The position numbers and the translations under genes were made by a program. Of a stretch of DNA of 11,089 bases, positions 6,916-11,089 are shown in pieces. The DNA is from a bacterium UBP10_UBA1149 (GTDB lineage: Bacteria > Desulfobacterota > Binatia > UBA1149): assembly GCA_002311335.1 (NCBI GenBank), contig DBZX01000004.1:7091-18179 (forward strand). Direction: 5' to 3'. A model generated the notes under the pieces. The model saw nothing but the letters and a program-made list of their open reading frames with translations. It did no database searches and had not been told where the DNA came from. Each line of letters starts with the position of its first letter. Position 1 is the first letter of the stretch.

Positions 6916-7098
6916 TCAGCTGGAAGGAAAGAAAACTCCGACAGCAATAAACACGGCAACCATCAATGCACTCTCAATCACTCCAATCCCTCCCCGGCCC
7001 CTGTGGCTTGAACAAAGATACTTGGGGTAAAGCAGGAAAGGTGCCAGACCACCGGCATTTTTTATTAGAGTAAAAACCATGGAAAGCCAGATATTCAT
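6916..7098 (-). CDS. Possible small membrane protein (60 aa), doubtful
   Basis: The open frame encodes a hydrophobic 60-mer with two likely membrane segments (about residues 3-25 and 38-57), separated by a basic loop containing SSHRGRGG. It fills the AT-richer patch almost exactly, and its codons do not favour G/C in the third position as the neighbouring genes do. No ribosome binding site precedes ATG 7098 or the alternative internal ATG at 7080. I do not recognise a family. It could be a recently acquired small gene, a gene remnant or chance. Confidence 0.25.
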   Translation of the reverse strand: MNIWLSMVFTLIKNAGGLAPFLLYPKYLCSSHRGRGGIGVIESALMVAVFIAVGVFFPSS

Positions 7099-7211
7099 TG
7101 GTTTTTATCGGCGAACTTCATGAGCCCGGGCTGCGATTTACCCCAATTGAGGACCAACTGGCCTGCCCCCCTATCGGGGGCTGTTCGCAAAACTGATATC
7201 CAGGAGCGGCT

Positions 7212-7229
7212 GTTCCCGGTCCCGGGAAC
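7212..7229 (-). terminator. Candidate terminator hairpin after the minus-strand selenoprotein cluster
   Basis: GTTCCCGG (7212-7219) and CCGGGAAC (7222-7229) form a perfect 8-bp inverted repeat beginning 7 nt after the stop of the last minus-strand gene (7239-7237). A second GC-rich hairpin follows at 7165-7181. Neither is followed by a T-run on the minus strand, so this would be an atypical or Rho-assisted terminator. Confidence 0.35.
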
Positions 7230-7236
7230 CCGACCG

Positions 7237-7644
7237 TCAGCCTTGGCCGGACCGGGGGCGGCCGGTCCACAGCAGCCAGGCCGAGCCACCCGAAACGCCC
7301 ATCGCCACGGCAGTGTAGGCCAGGCCGAAAATCAGCCCGCTGTCGTCGGCCAGCGGCGTCATGTTGAACAACACGAGGTTGGCCGCCACGTAGGCCACGT
7401 AAATCAGGGCCAGTGGCAGGGCGGCCGGCAGCCGTCGCCACAGCGCCAGTGCGTACGCGGCCAGGTAGAGACCGAAAGCCGGGCCGACAATCGCGTTGGC
7501 GCTGCCCTCCAGTCGCGTGCCGAAAAGTACGAAGCCCACCTCCGGGCCCGCCAACTGAAACGGTTTGAGAAAGTTGGATATGGCCAGCAACCCGAACAAC
7601 AGCGCAAAAACCTTCAGCGTCTTGTCTCTTCCAGCTTCAGTCAT
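7237..7644 (-). CDS. Small four-helix integral membrane protein, function unknown
   Basis: The 135-residue product is strongly hydrophobic, with four predicted membrane segments at about residues 10-26, 47-68, 72-93 and 102-125, a short basic N-terminus and a basic C-terminal tail (GRPRSGQG). Segment two contains Gly, Asn and Pro (GSANAIVGPAFGLYLAAY). I cannot assign a family; the layout is like many DoxX-sized or DUF membrane proteins. The start is secure: ATG 7644-7642 is preceded by AGGGAGG with the GGAGG core 6 nt upstream. It begins 17 bp after the selenoprotein stop and is the last gene of that cluster, so co-transcription is very likely. A role in membrane electron transfer or substrate import for the upstream redox enzymes is speculative. 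Confidence 0.85.
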   Translation of the reverse strand: MTEAGRDKTLKVFALLFGLLAISNFLKPFQLAGPEVGFVLFGTRLEGSANAIVGPAFGLYLAAYALALWRRLPAALPLALIYVAYVAANLVLFNMTPLADDSGLIFGLAYTAVAMGVSGGSAWLLWTGRPRSGQG

Positions 7645-7661
7645 TGTTTTCCTCCCTCGAT

Positions 7662-8486
7662 CTACGAACGCGACCGCATCAAGCTATCGCGAAAGTCCTT
7701 AGTGTACACCCAGTCCTGCCACGGGCCACCACCCGGCGCCTCGCCTTCCATGATCATGCCGAGATCGACTATCTCGCCGGCCTTTTCGATGCTCGCGGCG
7801 GCCTCGAGGGTCTTTTGTACTATTGCCCGTTGTTCATCATCGCGACCGGGGCGGCCTGTTTCGTTGCCCATGGGATAATTGAGAAACGCCGTCCGCGGTG
7901 GTCGCACAAGGCGGGTAATATCCAGGCCCACCGATACCGTCATGGTGGCTATGCCCGCCTCCTCCACAGCCCTGGCAACCAGACCGACGGTCTGGTGACA
8001 CACCGGTCAAGCCGGCACGAGCAGAAAAAGATCGACCTCCTGGCTGCGCAGGCCGTCGAGCAGTGCAGGGATGAGCTCTTCGGCCACCCGTCGATGCGAG
8101 TATATGCCTCCCATGAAAGTAAAGGCCGTGGGCGCGACACCAGCTATGAGGCCCTGGTCGGCGAGCTCGCGCAGCCGCTCAAGCGGAAACACGCAGTTCG
8201 GATCTTTGCGCGCGTCGCCCACCGGGTAGCCAAAATGAGACACGCGCAGGTCGCCGCTGTCGCTGTCGGCTGGAATCTCGCGAATGCTGGTGTCGTCGCT
8301 GAAGTGAAACGCTTGCTGCCCCTGCAGGTGCACCCCGCCCGAACCGGCCAGGGCCACGCGGCACTCGGCCAGCGGCCGCGACAGCGGAGTCCAGGGCACG
8401 GGCTCCCCGCTGTTGTCGACCCAGCGGTAAGCCGGCAGCGGTTCGTAGAGCTCACGCGTGCGCCCGACGTAGTCTACGGTTTTCAG
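7662..8486 (-). CDS. Selenoprotein of the glycine/betaine/sarcosine/D-proline reductase B (GrdB/PrdB) family
   Basis: One frame runs from 8486 to the TAG at 7664-7662, interrupted only by TGA at 8009-8007. Reading that TGA as selenocysteine gives 274 residues with Sec at position 160 in the motif U-P-V-C-H, preceded by DLFLLVPA and followed by QTVGLVARAVEEAGI. Sequence on both sides matches proteobacterial GrdB/PrdB-family proteins: GSGGVHLQGQQAFHFSDDTS, LRVSHFGYPVGDARKDPNCVF and FTFMGGIYSHRRV before the Sec, and LNYPMGNETGRPGR after it. Family members use Sec (or Cys in variants) for reductive cleavage or thiol redox chemistry; the substrate here is unknown. The apparent start is CTG 8486-8484, overlapping the LLM gene's TGA as CTGA with a G-rich stretch upstream. 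The protein then begins KTVDYVGRTREL, where I recall homologues starting; no ATG, GTG or TTG is available nearby. A GTG at 8399 would remove 29 residues. Confidence 0.9.
7978..7996 (-). promoter_or_regulatory. SECIS-like hairpin downstream of the UGA codon
   Basis: In the mRNA, ACCAGACC and GGUCUGGU form a perfect 8-bp stem closed by a GUC loop. The 17-nt core begins 11 nt after the UGA. From memory, the E. coli fdhF SECIS upper stem-loop is also 17 nt and also begins 11 nt after its UGA, with G and U in the apical loop. This is the position SelB needs for Sec insertion. The hairpin lies within the coding sequence, as expected for bacterial SECIS elements. Confidence 0.75.
8007..8009 (-). other. 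In-frame UGA selenocysteine codon
   Basis: On the minus strand the codons read GTG CCG GCT TGA CCG GTG TGT CAC, that is V-P-A-U-P-V-C-H. The UGA occupies the first position of a U-x-x-C redox motif and is flanked by uninterrupted family sequence. This argues against a pseudogene or sequencing error. Confidence 0.88.
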
Positions 8487-9403
8487 ACTTCGCCCCCCAG
8501 TGACGCCATCAGGTCGTATGACGCGCGTTCGGAGTCCTCGCCTTCGACACCCGAGGGAAACACCGCCGGGTAAAAATCCGTGGCGCCAGCGTCGCGCACC
8601 CTGTTGATGGCCTCCTTCACCTGCCCGGCATCACCCACCAGCGCGAGATCGGCCGGACCGTCGGCTCCCTCCTCGTCCATGCAGGCCCTGTAGACCGGCA
8701 GGCTGCCGTAGATGGTAAACAGTCTCGCCGCCTCTTCGCGCGCGCGCGTTTCGTCGGAGGTCACGCAGACCGGCAACGAGGCTATGACCCGGGGCGCGGG
8801 CCGTCCGGCGGCCGAGGCCGCGGCGTTGAGCACCGGCGCGATGTTCTTCTCGATGTGCTTCGGACCGCTCATCCAGGTGAGCGTGCCTTCGCAGAGCTGG
8901 CCGCAAAGTTCGAGCATGCGCGGCATGAGCGCGCCCACGAACAAGCCGAACCCCACACCTTCCTCTACCTGCAGGGGCGCGTTGACCGTGTACTGGTCGC
9001 CCGTGTAAGCGCAGTTGCCGGTGTCCGATAGAGAGCGCAACACCTCGAGGTAGTCGCGCATGTGGCCGATGGGCTTGTCGTAGGTCAAGCCCAGCATGTC
9101 TTCGATGACCAGCTTGTGACTACGTCCTATGCCCAGCGACAAGCGGCCGCCGCAGGCCGCGTTGACGGTGGCCGCCTGCTGGGCCAGCGAGTGCGGATGC
9201 CGCGGGTAAGTAGGCACCACGGCCGTGCCGAGCTCTATGCGAGAGGTCTCGCGGCCGGCCAGCGCCAGCACCGTGAGCGCGTCGAGCGCGAAAATGTTAG
9301 CCAGCCACGCCGACGCAAAACCGTCGCGCTCGGCCTGTACTATGCGCTCTACTGCTTCCTCGAGAGTAGACTCTCCTCCACCGGCAAATATCCCTATCTT
9401 CAT
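8483..9403 (-). CDS. LLM-class flavin/F420-dependent oxidoreductase (TIGR03564-like)
   Basis: Luciferase-like monooxygenase-fold proteins transfer hydride using F420 or FMN on a TIM barrel. The 306-residue product fits in length and motifs: KIGIFAGGGESTLEEAVERI at the start, an acidic and aromatic strand near FASAWLANIF (29-38), IELGTAVVPTYPRHPHSLA (56-74), and LSLGIGRSHKLVIEDMLG (88-105), the GxGxSH segment typical of the F420-type subfamily. LALVGDAGQVKEAI near the C-terminus is also typical. Cofactor choice (F420 or FMN) cannot be settled here; an F420 enzyme would require the host to make F420. ATG 9403 has GGGGGAG upstream. The gene lies 50 bp after the thiolase and overlaps the selenoprotein start by 4 bp, so it is probably co-transcribed with both and coupled to the selenoprotein. 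The substrate is unknown; an unsaturated acyl-CoA or related carbonyl would fit its neighbours but is inference. Confidence 0.93.
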   Translation of the reverse strand: MKIGIFAGGGESTLEEAVERIVQAERDGFASAWLANIFALDALTVLALAGRETSRIELGTAVVPTYPRHPHSLAQQAATVNAACGGRLSLGIGRSHKLVIEDMLGLTYDKPIGHMRDYLEVLRSLSDTGNCAYTGDQYTVNAPLQVEEGVGFGLFVGALMPRMLELCGQLCEGTLTWMSGPKHIEKNIAPVLNAAASAAGRPAPRVIASLPVCVTSDETRAREEAARLFTIYGSLPVYRACMDEEGADGPADLALVGDAGQVKEAINRVRDAGATDFYPAVFPSGVEGEDSERASYDLMASLGGEV

Positions 9404-9453
9404 CCTGTCTCCCCCGGGGCGGCGGCCCCTGTAGTTTTACGGCCCGTGTTGCT

Positions 9454-10686
9454 TCAGACTCTTTCTATAACGGTGGCTATGCCCATGCCGCCGCCTATGC
9501 ACATGGTCACCAGCGCCGTGGTCGCGTCGCGGCGTTCGAGCTCGTCAAGCGCCGTACCCATCAGCATGCCACCGGTGGCTCCCAGCGGGTGCCCCAGGGC
9601 AATGGCCCCGCCGTTGACGTTGACCTTGTCGCCGTCATAGCCGGTTTCCTTGAGAAACTTGAGCACGACCGCGGCGAAGGCCTCGTTGACCTCCACGAGA
9701 TCGATATCGTCCCAGGTCATGCCGGCCTTCTTGAGCGCGACCTCCGAGGCCGGGGCCGGCGCGGTGAGCATTATGACCGGCTCGTCGCCCATGGTGGCCA
9801 TCGACACAACGCGCGCGCGCGGCTTGGCGCCGGGGTGGGCGGCCAGGTAGGCATCCGAACACACGAGCACGGCAGAGGCACCGTCGACGATGCCGCTGGC
9901 GTTGCCCGCGTGGTGCACGTGCTTGATGCCGTCCAGCTCGGGATAAACCGACACCGCCTTCTGGTCAAAGCTGAGTTCGTCGCCCTTCTGCACGTAGTCG
10001 CCCATCTGGTCGAACGACAGGGGCAGGGCACCCAGGCTCTCGGCCGTCGTGCCTGGTCGCGGGTGTTCGTCGCGGTCGAGCATGACCTCGCCATCGGAGT
10101 TGCACACCGGCACCATGCTCGCAACGAAACGATCGTCGGCCACGGCCTGCTCGCAGCGGGCCTGGCTCGAAGCCGCCCACTGGTCGCAATCGTCGCGGGT
10201 AAAGCCCTCGCAGGTGGCAATGAGATCGGCCGAAATGCCCTGTGGCACCAAGGGGTGCAACTCCCTGAGGGCCGGGTTGTGGCCGTCGAGACCCGACTTG
10301 TCGGCGCCCATGGGCACCCGCGACATGCTCTCCACGCCGCCGCCCACCACGAGGTCCTGGAAACCGGCCGCGCAACCCATCATGGCAAAATTGACGGCCT
10401 GCTGACCGCTGCCGCAGTAGCGGTTGAGCGACACGCCGGTTACTTCCTGCGGCCACTGCGCGGCCAGCACCGAGTGTCGAGCGACGCAGCCGCCCTGCTC
10501 ACCGGTCTCGGTCACACAACCCACGACCACGTCTTCTACCTCGCGCGGGTCGAAGTCGCTGCGCTCGGGCAGGGCCCTCAGGCAGGTGGCCAGCAACTCC
10601 TGGGGGTGGGTCTCGTGCAGGCGTCCCGAGGACTTGCCCTTGCCCCGGGGCGTACGAACGGCGTCAAGAATGTAAGCGTTTCCCAT
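9454..10686 (-). CDS. Acetyl-CoA C-acetyltransferase/acyltransferase (beta-ketothiolase)
   Basis: Thiolases cleave 3-ketoacyl-CoA with CoA, or condense two acyl-CoAs. The 410-residue protein has all three catalytic elements: nucleophile Cys91 in LNRYCGSGQQAVNFA, His366 in GGAIALGHPLGATG, and Cys396 in TMCIGGGMG, plus NEAFAAVV. The opening GNAYILDAVRTPRGKGK and the GGGVESMSRVPMG motif place it in the degradative or acyltransferase branch (FadA/AcaT-like) rather than FabH. I chose ATG 10686 because the family begins there and AAGGAG lies 12 nt upstream; the frame is open to 10773 but that extension is low-complexity. It is the first gene of the four-gene minus-strand cluster. The family supports a role in beta-oxidation-like acyl-CoA turnover, but its particular substrate cannot be inferred. 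Confidence 0.96.
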   Translation of the reverse strand: MGNAYILDAVRTPRGKGKSSGRLHETHPQELLATCLRALPERSDFDPREVEDVVVGCVTETGEQGGCVARHSVLAAQWPQEVTGVSLNRYCGSGQQAVNFAMMGCAAGFQDLVVGGGVESMSRVPMGADKSGLDGHNPALRELHPLVPQGISADLIATCEGFTRDDCDQWAASSQARCEQAVADDRFVASMVPVCNSDGEVMLDRDEHPRPGTTAESLGALPLSFDQMGDYVQKGDELSFDQKAVSVYPELDGIKHVHHAGNASGIVDGASAVLVCSDAYLAAHPGAKPRARVVSMATMGDEPVIMLTAPAPASEVALKKAGMTWDDIDLVEVNEAFAAVVLKFLKETGYDGDKVNVNGGAIALGHPLGATGGMLMGTALDELERRDATTALVTMCIGGGMGIATVIERV

Positions 10687-11089
10687 GCCTTGTTTGATCT
10701 CCTTTGCGGGCCCGTGGTCCTGCCCTGCCGGCGCTGCGTCCCCCCCCGGTCGAGGCTGGGGAAATACGCACACGGCGGCATATAGAACAGGGCCGCCCTT
10801 GAATGTTTATCCAAGCGCAAACGCTGTTTCCAACCCTCGCGGGCAGTACAAGACGCAATTGCCCTTGCACCCCTCCCCGCGCGAGCAGTAAACACGGGGA
10901 TACCTCACAACTATCTTGGCTTTTTTCCCGGCCAGCTGACTTCCCTCTGCGGCCCGCTGCAGCACGGGCAACAAGATCTTCGTGGCCTGCGCTGCAGCTA
11001 AGACGCCGCGGAGGAGTTTTCGGGGCCGGCCCCGAGTTGCCGTGCTTCAGGCAGCCGTGCCGAAGCCTTCGGGCGCTGTTGCCTCGACC
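10687..11089. other. Non-coding region upstream of the thiolase cluster
   Basis: No credible gene is visible on either strand; short open frames here are shadows or low-complexity. On the minus strand a weak promoter candidate is TTGGAA (10833-10828), 16 nt, then GATAAA (10811-10806), which would give a leader of about 115 nt containing a G8 tract (10740-10747). The right-hand 130 bp are palindrome-rich and are described separately. Confidence 0.45.
10961..11046. repeat. Imperfect long-range inverted repeat enclosing smaller palindromes
   Basis: AGCACGGGCAAC (10961-10972) and GTTGCCGTGCT (11036-11046) are complementary except for one extra G. Between them lie AAGATCTT (10973-10980) and the 16-bp palindrome TCGGGGCCGGCCCCGA (11020-11035). 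Just outside is CCGAAG-C-CTTCGG (11060-11072). The arrangement could fold as a branched RNA or DNA structure. No known RNA class was recognised. Confidence 0.4.

Larger units (their letters stand above)
6840..7236. other. Convergent intergenic gap with an AT-richer patch and hairpins
   Basis: This 397-bp stretch separates two converging genes. Positions of about 6920-7110 are clearly richer in A/T than the flanking genes. Inverted repeats include GCTGAC-G-GTCAGC (6908-6920) and GCCCCC-CTATC-GGGGGC (7165-7181). A weak TGCC...GGCA stem (7042-7057) is followed by six T (7058-7063) and could act as a poor plus-strand terminator. One doubtful small ORF is listed separately. No RNA gene was recognised. 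Confidence 0.5.

Noticed and set aside
7095..7289. Minus-strand 64-codon frame ending in an ATGA overlap with the small membrane ORF.
   Set aside because: Its composition is non-protein-like, it runs through two GC-rich hairpins, and it has no family resemblance; the overlap is probably chance.
7662..8399. Two separate genes, or a pseudogene broken by a nonsense codon.
   Set aside because: Both halves are in one frame, match one family continuously, and the TGA sits at the redox position before P-V-C with a SECIS-like hairpin after it.
8483..8485. TGA ending the LLM gene as a second selenocysteine codon.
   Set aside because: The frame meets TAG three codons later (8476-8474), and the LLM protein already has the family's normal length.
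7644..8573. Plus-strand open frame of 309 codons.
   Set aside because: It is antisense to the selenoprotein and has no recognisable domain; GC-rich codon bias on the true strand keeps the opposite frame open.
9589..10785. Plus-strand open frame of 398 codons.
   Set aside because: It is a mirror of the thiolase, rich in His, Val, Gly and Arg without family motifs, and it runs against a gene with complete catalytic motifs.

Overview
The window looks like chromosomal DNA from a high-GC, Gram-negative bacterium. Apolipoprotein N-acyltransferase (lnt) implies an outer-membrane lipoprotein pathway. An in-frame UGA followed by a SECIS-like hairpin implies that the organism inserts selenocysteine. 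A luciferase-like protein of the F420/FMN type and a GMC oxidoreductase with a partner subunit would suit a metabolically versatile proteobacterium-like or Myxococcota/Desulfobacterota-like lineage, but I cannot place it further. No tRNA, rRNA, CRISPR array, transposase or phage gene is visible.

Layout. (1) Positions 3-3144, plus strand: lnt, cut at its extreme 5' end, then a 376-bp non-coding gap with inverted repeats, then a COG4671-like glycosyltransferase. (2) Positions 3106-6138, minus strand: three overlapping genes, transcribed as GMC-associated small protein, GMC oxidoreductase, then an E2-like acyltransferase-fold protein. The last of these overlaps the glycosyltransferase tail-to-tail by 39 bp. 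(3) Positions 6222-6839, plus strand: a divergently transcribed conserved hypothetical protein with a plausible promoter and a strong ribosome binding site. (4) Positions 6840-7236: a convergent gap with an AT-richer patch, one doubtful small membrane ORF and hairpins. (5) Positions 7237-10686, minus strand: a compact four-gene cluster, transcribed as thiolase, LLM-class flavin/F420 oxidoreductase, GrdB/PrdB-type selenoprotein, then a small four-helix membrane protein. (6) Positions 10687-11089: non-coding, palindrome-rich upstream DNA.

The most notable element is the selenoprotein. Two apparent ORFs at 8007-8399 and 7662-8003 share one frame and are separated only by TGA at 8009-8007. Reading that TGA as Sec gives one protein of 274 residues with a U-P-V-C-H redox motif. 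A perfect 8-bp stem begins 10 nt after the UGA; its inner 17 nt (7-bp stem, 3-nt loop) begin 11 nt after, which is where I recall the E. coli fdhF SECIS upper stem lying. The gene appears to start at a CTG that overlaps the TGA stop of the LLM gene (CTGA). It lies with a beta-ketothiolase and an F420/FMN-type oxidoreductase rather than with glycine or proline reductase partners, so it may belong to an uncharacterised acyl-CoA-linked redox pathway.
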